IMG/VR virus record: IMGVR_UViG_3300020193_000085
Span: 1-32,028 of that record
Direction: 5' to 3' (one strand)
DNA length: 32,028 bases
Origin: a virus
Below, in pieces: positions 7,531 to 14,591 of the stretch (positions are counted from its first letter, which is position 1; the number at the start of each line of letters is the position of its first letter). Under the pieces are notes generated by a model. It saw only the letters and a list, made by a program, of their open reading frames with translations. It did no database searches and had not been told where the DNA came from. The position numbers and the translations under genes are program-made.

Positions 7531-8171
7531 TGAACGGACCAACCAACAACATCTACAACGCCCTCGCCGAGAATTTCCCGCAGGAAATGGAGCGAACGGT
7601 GAACAAGGGCGGAACGCTCCTCACCTACATCCCCGTGAGCGAGGTCATCAACAGGCTGAACAGGGTGCTCGGCGTTGACAAGTGGTCCTTCACGATCATT
7701 CGTTGCGAGCGCGACAGCGCCGACCCGGAGTTCGTCGTGGCCCATGTCCGCATCGAGTATCTCGTGACCGATTACCAAACGATCTGCCGCGACGGATTCG
7801 GCGGGCAAAAAATCAAGCGGACCAAGCAGGGGGCGATCGTCGACCTCGGCGACGAGTTCAAGGGCGCGATCTCCGACGCCCTCAAGAAGGCGGCCCAGAC
7901 CCTCGGCGTGGGCCTGTACCTCGCCCGCAGCGACGACGCCATCGAGGCCGAGCAGTACCTCGAGGCCGAGTCGGTGCAGGACAACAAGGTTTCCCTGTGG
8001 AACGCGTTCGTGTCCCTCGCGAAGGGGCTCGACACTAACCAGAAGAACGCGATGCGGGAACGCTGGAACGAACGAACCCAGGGCGAGCCGGTTCCGAAAT
8101 CGATCGACTCCGTCTCCGTGGACGACCTTGAGTTCATCGTCGCCGAGGTAAACAGAATTAAATCCGAGTAA
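7530..8171 (+). CDS. Rad52-like single-strand annealing protein
   Basis: A 213-residue protein whose first 135 residues resemble the Rad52/Rad22 recombinase fold. There is a conserved substrate-binding region with VINRLNRVLGVDKWSF, a beta strand block (EFVVAHVRIEYLV), then RTKQGAIVDLGDEFKGAISDALKKAAQTLGVGLYL, where the 'A..DALK+A...LG..LY' signature is typical of the family. Such proteins coat resected single-stranded DNA and anneal it to homologous strands during phage replication. The C-terminal tail is probably a species-specific extension. A GGAGG ribosome site precedes the ATG. The nuclease gene that follows after 10 bases would supply the resected ends, making a classic exonuclease plus annealing-protein pair. 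Confidence 0.82.
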   Translation: MNGPTNNIYNALAENFPQEMERTVNKGGTLLTYIPVSEVINRLNRVLGVDKWSFTIIRCERDSADPEFVVAHVRIEYLVTDYQTICRDGFGGQKIKRTKQGAIVDLGDEFKGAISDALKKAAQTLGVGLYLARSDDAIEAEQYLEAESVQDNKVSLWNAFVSLAKGLDTNQKNAMRERWNERTQGEPVPKSIDSVSVDDLEFIVAEVNRIKSE

Positions 8172-8181
8172 CGGGCCCCGA

Positions 8182-8967
8182 ATGGACCAGTTACCGTACG
8201 AACTTCCCGAGTATGTCTCGCCGAGTTCCCTAGCGACATATGCGCAGTGCCCGCTGAAGTACAAGTACTCGCGGGTCAACAAAATCCATGAACCCCCGAC
8301 GCAGGCGACCCTGCTGGGCAACTTCGTCCACGACGTCCTTGAGTCCTTCTACGGAACGCTCGACCCGCGCGAAAGGACCCCCCTCTCGTTAAGGTCCCTC
8401 AGCACTTCGATTTGGTCCGACGGGGACTGGGCTGGCCGGATAAAGGGGACGGTGCCCGACAAAGATGCGCAGAAGTTCAGGTGGTCCGCCTGGTGGTGCC
8501 TGGAGAACATTTTCCGGGTCGAGGATCCGTCGACGATAACGATCGGCGGCGTGGAGACCGAGATGGACGGAACCGTGAGGAACGTGAGGGTGAAGGGTTT
8601 CATCGACAGGTGGTTCGTCGACGAGGGAATGGTTCGCATATCCGACTACAAGACCGGCAGGACGCCGCGCGAGCCGTACGTTGACGACAAGTTCATACAG
8701 CTGATGATCTACGCAACGCTCCTGTCGGAGGTGTCCGAACACCCGATCGGGTCCGTGGAGCTCCTGTACCTGAAAGACGGCAAGCGCTTCATCAGGCTCG
8801 TGCACCAATCGGGGATGGACGAAGTCTGCGAACTCATAACCGAGACGTACGACGCCATAGTCGCGTCGTTCAACGACAACAACTGGCCCGCCAAGCCAAC
8901 GAAACTCTGCAACTGGTGCTACTTTAAGGATACGATATGCGAATATTGGAAGAAGGATAAAAGATGA
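8182..8967 (+). CDS. RecB/Cas4-like PD-(D/E)XK nuclease with Fe-S cluster
   Basis: A 261-residue nuclease of the PDDEXK superfamily. It opens with SPSSLATYAQCPLKYKY, typical of the RecB/AddB nuclease domain. It then shows H50 in GNFVHDVLE, D142 in GFIDRW, D155 and K157 in SDYKTGR, and Q173 in QLMIYA, in the usual order. C23 together with C243, C246 and C253 (CNWCYFKDTIC) forms the four-cysteine pattern of the Fe-S nucleases (AddB, Cas4). It should degrade one DNA strand from ends, feeding the Rad52-like annealing protein just upstream. No CRISPR array or cas1/cas2 accompanies it, so this is a recombination nuclease. The stop overlaps the next start as ATGA. Confidence 0.88.
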   Translation: MDQLPYELPEYVSPSSLATYAQCPLKYKYSRVNKIHEPPTQATLLGNFVHDVLESFYGTLDPRERTPLSLRSLSTSIWSDGDWAGRIKGTVPDKDAQKFRWSAWWCLENIFRVEDPSTITIGGVETEMDGTVRNVRVKGFIDRWFVDEGMVRISDYKTGRTPREPYVDDKFIQLMIYATLLSEVSEHPIGSVELLYLKDGKRFIRLVHQSGMDEVCELITETYDAIVASFNDNNWPAKPTKLCNWCYFKDTICEYWKKDKR

Positions 8968-9518
8968 ACCATTACATAAGCGATGACGCCTTCGCGCATA
9001 TGGTGGCGCAGGAAGTGAAGAACAAGGCGTCCGACGAGCACAGGCTGTTCCTGAGCCAGCCGGAGAACCTAGACAGGTGGATGAGGGCGCTGAACGCCCT
9101 GATGAACAACCTGAATCGACAAATAGATGGCTCGACTGACGACATGATCGCCGACGACAAGAGGTACGCGGACCTCGGCGAGGACGGAGTTGGGCTCGGG
9201 GTTGAGTCGAGGATGTACTACGAGAGCAAGATCAGCAAGGCCGAGCGCTTCAAGTTCTACGTCGTCAAAAGAATTTCCGACGTAGCGACGATGATTTCGC
9301 TGCAGAAAGCGACCAACGCAGACCACGAGAAAACCAACGAGCTTTGCCGTGACGCCATAGAAGCCCACAGGACGTATCTTTTGTCCTATGACATCGAGGC
9401 GACGCCGGCCGATAGGGCGCTCTACGAATCGCTCAAAGGGATCTGGGCCTTCGAGAAACTCCCCGCCCCCGAAGAGGAAGAGCAGAATCAGGAGTCGCTC
9501 CAAAAAAACGGAATCTAA
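8964..9518 (+). CDS. Unknown helical protein, possible frameshift partner of the HNH nuclease
   Basis: A 184-residue protein, largely helical and charged, beginning MNHYISDDAFAHMVAQEV. It has a conserved-looking core (LDRWMRALNALMNNLNRQ, YYESKISKAERFKFYVVKRI) and a Glu-rich linker-like end (PAPEEEEQNQESLQKNGI). No known domain is recognised. Its start overlaps the nuclease stop by four bases (ATGA), so it belongs to the recombination operon. Seven adenines at 9502-9508 lie just before its stop. Losing one base there, or a +1 slip, would fuse it to the HNH domain and give about 275 residues. Whether it ends at 9518 or continues is undecided. Confidence 0.72.
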   Translation: MNHYISDDAFAHMVAQEVKNKASDEHRLFLSQPENLDRWMRALNALMNNLNRQIDGSTDDMIADDKRYADLGEDGVGLGVESRMYYESKISKAERFKFYVVKRISDVATMISLQKATNADHEKTNELCRDAIEAHRTYLLSYDIEATPADRALYESLKGIWAFEKLPAPEEEEQNQESLQKNGI

Positions 9519-9792
9519 GTACGTCGCCCGAAGGGCTATCGTAAAAAAAATCCTCGGAGAAAGAAAGTGGTGCGAGGCCTGCCCCGTGTTCGCGTCCGAC
9601 GACGGGGCGGTGACGTACGTTCGAAAGCCATCGCAGGACGTGCACGAACTGCTTCGGAGATCGCAGGGCGGGTCGGTGCTCGACGAAAAAAATCTTCTCG
9701 CCGTGTGCAGGTCGTGCCACGACAGAATAGGCAAATACCCGCAAAAGGCCTTTGAATTAGGTCTTTCAATACAAAGCTGGAAAAAAAGGTAA
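9388..9792 (+). CDS. HNH endonuclease (start uncertain; may be made by frameshift)
   Basis: The C-terminal 80 residues are a clear HNH fold: C62 and C65 in KWCEAC, H86 in DVHELLRRSQGGS, N102 in DEKNLL, C107, C110 and H111 in VCRSCHDRI. The four cysteines should bind zinc, and H86, N102 and H111 are the catalytic set. The only in-frame ATG, at 9388, lies 131 bases inside the previous gene, lacks a convincing ribosome site, and would add an arginine-rich stretch that looks like out-of-frame translation. No ATG, GTG or TTG lies between it and the conserved part. The domain may instead be produced by slippage at the seven-A run (9502-9508). HNH nucleases assist packaging in HK97-like phages; others are homing enzymes. 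Confidence 0.75.
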   Translation: MTSRRRRPIGRSTNRSKGSGPSRNSPPPKRKSRIRSRSKKTESKYVARRAIVKKILGERKWCEACPVFASDDGAVTYVRKPSQDVHELLRRSQGGSVLDEKNLLAVCRSCHDRIGKYPQKAFELGLSIQSWKKR

Positions 9793-9976
9793 TCGTACAA
9801 CCATTACCCTTTTCAGTATTAGCTACGAGGATACAATCGTGGCAGGTAACTCGACGAGGGAGGGGGTGATCCGGTCAGGCGGTTAAACCCGCGACGGGTG
9901 CGGTCCGATTCGGGCGCTCAGTCCCCGGGGTTTACGGGCTCCGGGGACTACCCGTCAGGCGCGGTAGTTTTCGCCT
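9793..9976 (+). other. Structured 184-base intergenic region
   Basis: This is the largest gap in the window and has no plausible gene. It holds several exact inverted repeats: ACCCG-CGA-CGGGT at 9887-9899, a 9-bp stem AGTCCCCGG/CCGGGGACT at 9920-9928 and 9941-9949 with a 12-base loop, and CAGGCG/CGCCTG at 9957-9962 and 9973-9978. The last stem ends inside the GTG start codon of the resolvase gene, so it could hide that start. No cloverleaf fits, so it is not a tRNA. A leader RNA, a small RNA or a replication site are all possible. Confidence 0.5.
9832..9837 (+). promoter_or_regulatory. Possible -10 element upstream of the structured gap
   Basis: TACAAT follows the HNH gene and precedes about 140 untranslated bases. 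The -35 is poor (TTTTCA-like sequence near the expected spacing). It is offered only because a long leader after it would make sense of the hairpins at 9887-9976. Confidence 0.2.
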
Positions 9977-10537
9977 GTGGAAAAAACGAAGATTTTCATG
10001 GGTTTGGATTTGTCCCTATCGTCCACGGGCTGGTCGGTGCAGGACGCGAGGGGGGCGATAACCCCAAAAAGCAAAGGGACCCAGAGGCTCATCGACGTGT
10101 CGGCGCAAGTGATGGAGCTCGTTGGATTTCACCGCGTAGAGGCGGTGGTGATGGAGGGCTACGCTTTCGCGGCGCGGTCCGGGCAGGCCTTCTCGATCGG
10201 GGAACTCGGCGGCGTCGTCAGGTACGTGCTGTGCGGCGCCGGGATTCCCTTCGCCGAGATAGCGCCGACGGCCAGGGCGAAATTCGCCACGGGCAGGGGC
10301 AACTCGTCCAAGAGCGAGGTCGTGTCGGCCGTGTCGGCGAGAACGGGGATAATTTGGTCGGGGCCCGGGGCGGACGATATCTGCGACGCCTGGATACTGG
10401 AAGAAATGGCATTGATTAGATGGGGCAAGCCGAGATACGATTGGCCCGAGGCAAGTCGCGCCGTCGCCGACGGAGTCGACTGGTCCCCTATAGAAAAATA
10501 TAAAGGAAAATGCAGTGACTCGCAGTACGCCGATTAG
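9977..10537 (+). CDS. RuvC-like Holliday junction resolvase
   Basis: A 186-residue protein of the RNase H-like RuvC family. The catalytic acids are visible: D11 in FMGLDLSLSSTGWSV, E60 in AVVMEGYAF, and the C-terminal pair in GPGADDICDAWIL (D133/D134, D137). Such enzymes cut branched DNA before packaging. The ORF begins with GTG at 9977; ATG at 9998 (MGLDLS) is an alternative start but would leave almost nothing before the first strand. The start codon lies in a predicted hairpin arm. The gene is the first of a run of overlapping genes: its last 23 bases are shared with the next gene. It fits with the annealing protein and nuclease upstream as the resolution step of recombination. Confidence 0.9.
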   Translation: MEKTKIFMGLDLSLSSTGWSVQDARGAITPKSKGTQRLIDVSAQVMELVGFHRVEAVVMEGYAFAARSGQAFSIGELGGVVRYVLCGAGIPFAEIAPTARAKFATGRGNSSKSEVVSAVSARTGIIWSGPGADDICDAWILEEMALIRWGKPRYDWPEASRAVADGVDWSPIEKYKGKCSDSQYAD

Positions 10538-10853
10538 CCAAGTCGAGGTTGAGGAAGAATTGTTGCGCCTCATGGATTTGCTCGAGAACGAGACCGAGGC
10601 CTTCGAGACCCTCTCCACCGACGCCGCCAAAAAAGAGGCCAAATACAAAGCCAATTGGGCCAAGTCGTATCTGGCCGCCAAGGGCTCCATAAAGGAGCGC
10701 GAGGCGTGGGCCGACTACCAGATGAACGACGAAAACTACGACTACAAAATTTCCGAAGCCCTCGTCAAGGCCAAGAGGGAGAAGCTCCTACTGCTGAGAA
10801 CATCAATTGACGCCCTGAGGACGCTGAACGCCAACGTTAGGGCCCAGGTGTGA
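10515..10853 (+). CDS. Small coiled-coil protein, unknown function
   Basis: A 112-residue, highly charged protein predicted almost wholly helical (EVEEELLRLMDLLENETEAF, ISEALVKAKREKLLLLRTSI), probably a coiled coil or helical bundle. GTG at 10515 is chosen because AAAGGAAAA sits just upstream and no better start exists. It overlaps the resolvase by 23 bases, and its stop overlaps the next start as GTGA. No catalytic motif is visible. It lies between the resolvase and the ParB-like gene, so a DNA-binding or adaptor role is conceivable, but nothing in the sequence proves it. Confidence 0.78.
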   Translation: MTRSTPISQVEVEEELLRLMDLLENETEAFETLSTDAAKKEAKYKANWAKSYLAAKGSIKEREAWADYQMNDENYDYKISEALVKAKREKLLLLRTSIDALRTLNANVRAQV

Positions 10854-11635
10854 GCGACGTCGCCAACATCCACCCTTCGATACTGAGCCTGGCCATCGAC
10901 ATAGACCTCCTGAAACCGATGGAGAAGAATCCGCGCATCGGGAACGTCGAGTCAATAATCGCCTCGTACAGCGAGTTCGGACAGATAAAACCCATCGTGG
11001 TTATGCCGTCCGACGACGGAAAGTTCTCCGTCATAGCGGGCAACCATCAACTGATCGCCGCGAAAAAACTCGGGTGGGAGAAGATCGCCGCGATCGTGTA
11101 CGAAGTCGACGAGAACCGCGGCCACGCCTTCGCGCTGGCCGACAACAGAACCACCGAGTTAGGGAACACCGACCAGGGGATGGTGCTCGATCTGATGTCC
11201 GAAATCTCGTCCGAGTACCAGGACCTGCTGCTGGGACTCGGCTGGGACGAGTTCGAGGTGGCATCGCTGACCACCGACATACTGGTCAACGAGAGAAACG
11301 ACAACAGGGGCGGCTACACGCCGGCGGTCATCATCAACCCGTTCGAGCCGCTCGGCGAGGATCAGATAGTCGAGAACAGGAACGAAAACGACGAGATTGA
11401 CTACCTCGCCACGGACAAGATTGACAAAGAGGAGGCGATCACGAGGGGGAGCGTGGCGGTGGGGGTCAAGGGCGGCGAGAGGGCGATAGTCCAGTACACC
11501 CTCGTGTTCGACGACGCCGACCAGCAGAAACGATGGTACGACTTCATCAGGTACATCCGGAACGACCCTGCCTACGCCGGCGAGACAACCGCGTCAAAGC
11601 TGATCAACTTCATAAACACGAACGCCGACTTCTGA
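10850..11635 (+). CDS. ParB-like nuclease-domain protein (first of two)
   Basis: A 261-residue protein. Residues about 15-105 are a ParB/sulfiredoxin-like domain: IDIDLLKPMEKNPRIGN, IIASYSEFGQIKPIVV, then the nucleotide-binding loop VIAGNHQLIAAKKLGW in place of the usual G-HR, and FALADNRTTELG. The rest is not recognised. ParB-family domains bind or hydrolyse nucleotides; stand-alone ParB-like proteins occur beside PP-loop enzymes in phages and in the E. coli ibrAB pair. Its GTG overlaps the previous stop (GTGA) and its stop overlaps the next ATG (TGATG). The usual Arg of the GxHR motif appears to be replaced by Gln, so activity may differ from canonical ParB. No parS-like sites or ParA are nearby, so DNA segregation is unlikely. 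Confidence 0.85.
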   Translation: MSDVANIHPSILSLAIDIDLLKPMEKNPRIGNVESIIASYSEFGQIKPIVVMPSDDGKFSVIAGNHQLIAAKKLGWEKIAAIVYEVDENRGHAFALADNRTTELGNTDQGMVLDLMSEISSEYQDLLLGLGWDEFEVASLTTDILVNERNDNRGGYTPAVIINPFEPLGEDQIVENRNENDEIDYLATDKIDKEEAITRGSVAVGVKGGERAIVQYTLVFDDADQQKRWYDFIRYIRNDPAYAGETTASKLINFINTNADF

Positions 11636-12765
11636 TGCCGCGCAAGCGACTTTACCTCGACACCACCTGCGTCGACGCCGCGAGGAAGAGGATCAGGCAC
11701 GTCTACGACACGTTCGACACGGTCTGCGTCCAGTTCTCCGGCGGCAAAGACTCGACAGCGGTCCTGTATCTCGCCAAAGAGTTGCACGAAGAGCGCGGGC
11801 TCGGCCCGGTGAGGGCAATCTTCAGGGACGAGGAGATGGTCAGCCCGATGGTCATAAATTTCGTGGAGAAAGTGCGGAACTACGACTGGGTCGACATGGA
11901 GTGGTACTGCCTGTCGGTCGGCGTGGAGGTCTGGTCAATGGGCAAGAGAACCACCGAGATGACCTGGTCGAAGGAACGCGAAAGGCAGGGTCGCCTCGTC
12001 AGGCCCATGCCGGAGTTCGCCATCAACGCCGAGTCCTTCGGCATGAGCAGGGAGGAGGACATGGGCGACACGGACTACTACACGATGCAGGGCAAAAAGG
12101 GCAGGACGGCGTTCCTGACGGGCGTGCGGGCGAACGAGTCGATGATCAGGTACAGATCCTGCGTCCAGAAACTGCACGAAAACTACATCGTCGCCCCATA
12201 CAAGGCGCCCAGAAATCTCCCCCTCCGTTTCGCGAAGATAATATACGACTGGACGACCGACGACGCGCTGAAGTTCGTCACGGAGGAACATGGAGCAGAG
12301 TACTGCGAGTACTACGACGTTGCGGCGATGACGGGGTCGAACACGAGAGTCGGCATACCTCTCTATTGCGTTGCCGCGAGGAGGATGGGCGACCTGATGG
12401 CCACCGAGCCGGCTTTCTTCGACCAGCTCCAGAGAGTCTGGCCGATGATTGACGCGCAACGGAGGTTGTGGGCCGACTACGACATCGAGAAGCTGATCAT
12501 GGGGTACGCGCGCTACGGATGGGACGGGGTCAGGGCGTGCATCGACGACCACATGATGAGCGACTCGGACATATTCTACGCAAAGGCGTTCTGCGCGAAG
12601 TTCAGGATGAAGATGCGCAACGATCCGAAGAGCTACCCGATCCATTGGCTGATACGCACGCTGCTGCTCAACGAGTTCACCGCGGCGTCACCCATGCCAA
12701 TGGGGCCCGGGACGAAGGCGTACGGAATCGCAAAGAGAGAAAACGCGGAGGCAAGCGATGAGTGA
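11635..12765 (+). CDS. PAPS reductase/DndC/IbrA-like PP-loop protein
   Basis: A 376-residue protein of the adenine-nucleotide alpha-hydrolase superfamily. The PP-loop SGGKDST (35-41) follows a hydrophobic strand (VCVQF). TGVRANES (162-169) with downstream Arg, and IYDWTTDDALKF (about 203-214), match the PAPS reductase family layout. Cysteines at 12, 31, 92, 176, 224 and 245 could bind a metal or carry sulfur, but no CxxC is seen. I place the start at 11635, where ATG overlaps the upstream stop as TGATG; a longer frame to 11533 lies inside the ParB-like gene. Family members reduce PAPS, or activate a target with ATP for sulfur transfer (DndC, tRNA thiolases). It is flanked by two ParB-like genes, as with IbrA/IbrB. 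The substrate is unknown. Confidence 0.88.
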   Translation: MPRKRLYLDTTCVDAARKRIRHVYDTFDTVCVQFSGGKDSTAVLYLAKELHEERGLGPVRAIFRDEEMVSPMVINFVEKVRNYDWVDMEWYCLSVGVEVWSMGKRTTEMTWSKERERQGRLVRPMPEFAINAESFGMSREEDMGDTDYYTMQGKKGRTAFLTGVRANESMIRYRSCVQKLHENYIVAPYKAPRNLPLRFAKIIYDWTTDDALKFVTEEHGAEYCEYYDVAAMTGSNTRVGIPLYCVAARRMGDLMATEPAFFDQLQRVWPMIDAQRRLWADYDIEKLIMGYARYGWDGVRACIDDHMMSDSDIFYAKAFCAKFRMKMRNDPKSYPIHWLIRTLLLNEFTAASPMPMGPGTKAYGIAKRENAEASDE

Positions 12766-13318
12766 TGGCAGGCACGAAAAGGTCGAGGCCGACGCGCTCA
12801 GGAGCGCACCCTGGCGAGCTACCTACATCGTCAAACCCGACCTCAGTCTCCTCGCGACGTCGCTGGTCGCGTACGGCTGGGTGTCCCCGATCGTCGCCTA
12901 CGACAGGCAGGACGGCGACGGGCTCACCGTCGTGGACGGCCACGAAAGGTTGGCCTTGACCAAGGCCATGCCGCAGCTACTTATCGACCAACGGTTCGTC
13001 CCAGCGGTCGTGTTCCCCGACATGTCCGACACGGAGGCGATGATCATGCACGTGACGCTCAACAGGGCGAAAGGTCAGGTCATGAACGAGAGACTCTCAA
13101 AGATAATAAGGACGATAATCAAATCGGGCGCCCACGACCCGGAATCGTTGATGCGCACCCTCAGCATGACCGCAGAGGAGTTCCAGGTGCTCCTCGACGG
13201 ATCGCTGCTGAAAATGAGAAAGGTCTCGGAGCACGTGTATTCCAAGGCCTGGGTTCCAATAGAAGCCAACCAGGACGAAAGACCGCAGTTCGAGAGACCC
13301 CCGAACCCCGACAGGTGA
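12758..13318 (+). CDS. ParB-like protein (second of two)
   Basis: A 186-residue protein with a divergent ParB-like domain: residues about 24-110 include LLATSLVAYGWVSPIVAY, the loop VVDGHERLALTKAM (an almost canonical DGxxR/GHxR motif), and MHVTLNRAKGQ. The C-terminal part is helical (LSKIIRTIIKSGAHDPESLM, LSMTAEEFQVLLDGSLLKM), possibly DNA-binding. The ATG is preceded by GGAGG and overlaps the previous gene by 8 bases. Its nucleotide loop is closer to the classical form than that of the first ParB-like protein, which suggests the two are not interchangeable and could form a heteromer with the PP-loop protein. It ends the overlapping gene run that began with the resolvase. Confidence 0.8.
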   Translation: MSDGRHEKVEADALRSAPWRATYIVKPDLSLLATSLVAYGWVSPIVAYDRQDGDGLTVVDGHERLALTKAMPQLLIDQRFVPAVVFPDMSDTEAMIMHVTLNRAKGQVMNERLSKIIRTIIKSGAHDPESLMRTLSMTAEEFQVLLDGSLLKMRKVSEHVYSKAWVPIEANQDERPQFERPPNPDR

Positions 13319-13347
13319 CCGTTTCAACGACGAAGTCGCCGATGCTG

Positions 13348-13353
13348 TAAAAT
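13348..13353 (+). promoter_or_regulatory. Possible -10 element at the start of the virion operon
   Basis: TAAAAT, preceded by TG, lies 30 bases before the ATG at 13383, in a 64-base gap after the overlapping gene run ends. The ribosome site GGGAGGG follows. The position suits a late promoter for neck and tail genes, but no convincing -35 is seen (TTTCAA is 20 bases away). Confidence 0.25.
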
Positions 13354-13382
13354 TTGCGTAGTCATACCGACGGGAGGGCTTA

Positions 13383-13721
13383 ATGCCGTCAAAGAAAATT
13401 GTGATACATCCAAGCTCTCCCATGATGCAGGCGGCGCTCGCAAGGGAGCTCAGGAAAGTCCTGACCAGACTCCGGCAGCAGGGGACGATACTTCCGTCCA
13501 CCCTCCCCCCGATAACCCTCCCGCCGGTGAGGCCGGGCGACACGACGACGACGACGATTTCAAGGGCCGTGCAGAACGCCCTGCCCCCGGCGAGGACCCC
13601 TGCGGAGCAAACGGCTAGGCCGGGTTTGATAAGAAGGGCGATCAGGGCGATTACCAACAGGTTGGCGCGTTTCCTGAGCGGGGGAGGCAGAAGAGGCCAA
13701 GGCGCAACCGGAAGAGAGTAA
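13383..13721 (+). CDS. Small basic Pro/Thr-rich protein, unknown function
   Basis: A 112-residue protein in three parts: a helical start (MMQAALARELRKVLTRLRQQ), a Pro/Thr-rich middle (TLPPITLPPVRPGDTTTTT) and a strongly basic C-terminal helix (GLIRRAIRAITNRLARFL) followed by a Gly/Arg tail. A good GGGAGGG ribosome site precedes the ATG. It directly precedes the neck gene (9-base gap) and starts the structural run, so it may be a minor virion or head-decoration protein with a nucleic-acid-binding or membrane-active tail. No family is recognised. Confidence 0.65.
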   Translation: MPSKKIVIHPSSPMMQAALARELRKVLTRLRQQGTILPSTLPPITLPPVRPGDTTTTTISRAVQNALPPARTPAEQTARPGLIRRAIRAITNRLARFLSGGGRRGQGATGRE

Positions 13722-13730
13722 GAGGCGAAC

Positions 13731-14591
13731 ATGTTGGTAACTGTCGCCGACCTGAAAACGTACATGGACATCAGCCTGAGCAACAGGCAGACGGACGCCG
13801 CCGAGATGATTCTCGAGGGCCTGCAAAGCGAGCTCGAGGCATATCTCGGACGCCCGGTGACGGTGGACGAGTTCGTGGAGGACCACGTGATACCGTCCTA
13901 CGATTTCGGGGTTCCGCACATTGGCCACATGCACGACAAGAGCCTCGACACGACCAACGACCCTTTGCGGTATTTCGTGCAGTCCCCGATCATGGTTCCC
14001 CTCCGCAACACCCCCGTCGCATCGGTTGATGGAGTGTCCGTCAGGAACAGCGCGATGGCATCCAAGCAGCTGGCCGAGGCCATGAGGCGAGACGCGACAA
14101 TAACTGGCGCGGTCCAGTCGGGCGCGAACGTCGTGTTCACGGCGACGAACGAATTCGTGCTCGGCCAGTACGCCCGGATATCGGGCGTCACCCCGAACAA
14201 CTTCAACGCCCAGAACAAGCAGATCGTCGCCGTCACGGAAACGACCTTCACGATCAAGCACGACCTCGGCGGCCAGACCTACGCGAGCGGCGGATTGGCG
14301 GAAGCCACGGGGTCAGACTACAAGGTTTTCCCTTGGGGCCTGGAGCTTTACGCCGCCATGCCGAACGACGTGATCACCGTGAACTACTCGGGCGGACTCG
14401 ACGGAACGCAGCTGAAGGTCATGAAGCTGATGATCCTCAGGGCGGCCACCAGGGAAATGCAGAACATGCACGACGACACCGTCGGGGTCAAGGACCTCAC
14501 AACCCGCGGCGTCACGGTGATGGAGACGGGATTCTTGGAGAAGGAGCTGCTGGCGCTCAAGCTCTACAAGCGTAGAAGGATCGCGAGATAA
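13731..14591 (+). CDS. Head-tail connector (neck adaptor) with inserted beta domain
   Basis: A 286-residue protein. The N-terminal part (VTVADLKTYMDISLSNRQTD, LQSELEAYLGRPV) and C-terminal part (LKVMKLMILRAATREMQ) resemble helical phage head-tail connector proteins that dock under the portal. They are usually 100-200 residues, so this one is long. The extra length is an inserted domain at about 123-193 with FVLGQYARISGVTPNNFN and TTFTIKHDLGG, a small beta module that also appears in the baseplate J-like protein of this window. GAGG lies before the ATG, and its stop overlaps the next ATG by one base. The connector role is inferred from family likeness and from its place ahead of the tail-completion genes. 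Confidence 0.75.
   Translation: MLVTVADLKTYMDISLSNRQTDAAEMILEGLQSELEAYLGRPVTVDEFVEDHVIPSYDFGVPHIGHMHDKSLDTTNDPLRYFVQSPIMVPLRNTPVASVDGVSVRNSAMASKQLAEAMRRDATITGAVQSGANVVFTATNEFVLGQYARISGVTPNNFNAQNKQIVAVTETTFTIKHDLGGQTYASGGLAEATGSDYKVFPWGLELYAAMPNDVITVNYSGGLDGTQLKVMKLMILRAATREMQNMHDDTVGVKDLTTRGVTVMETGFLEKELLALKLYKRRRIAR

Noticed and set aside
8182-8967. Cas4 of a CRISPR system
   Set aside because: No cas1, cas2 or repeat array is seen; neighbouring Rad52-like and RuvC-like genes point to phage recombination.
9840-9980. Possible tRNA in the structured gap
   Set aside because: Stems do not form a cloverleaf. A T-loop-like TCCGATT is present near 9903, but its flanks do not pair, and no acceptor stem fits.
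9898-10419. Alternative open frame overlapping the resolvase gene
   Set aside because: Gly/Arg-rich with no motif; the resolvase frame has all catalytic acids.
11533-12765. Longer start for the PAPS-reductase-like gene
   Set aside because: The extra N-terminal residues come from the coding region of the ParB-like gene and look like out-of-frame Arg/His-rich sequence. ATG at 11635 overlaps the upstream stop in the pattern used throughout this operon.
10850-13318. Plasmid-type ParABS partition system
   Set aside because: There is no ParA-like ATPase and no repeated parS-like site, and the ParB-like proteins flank a PP-loop enzyme.
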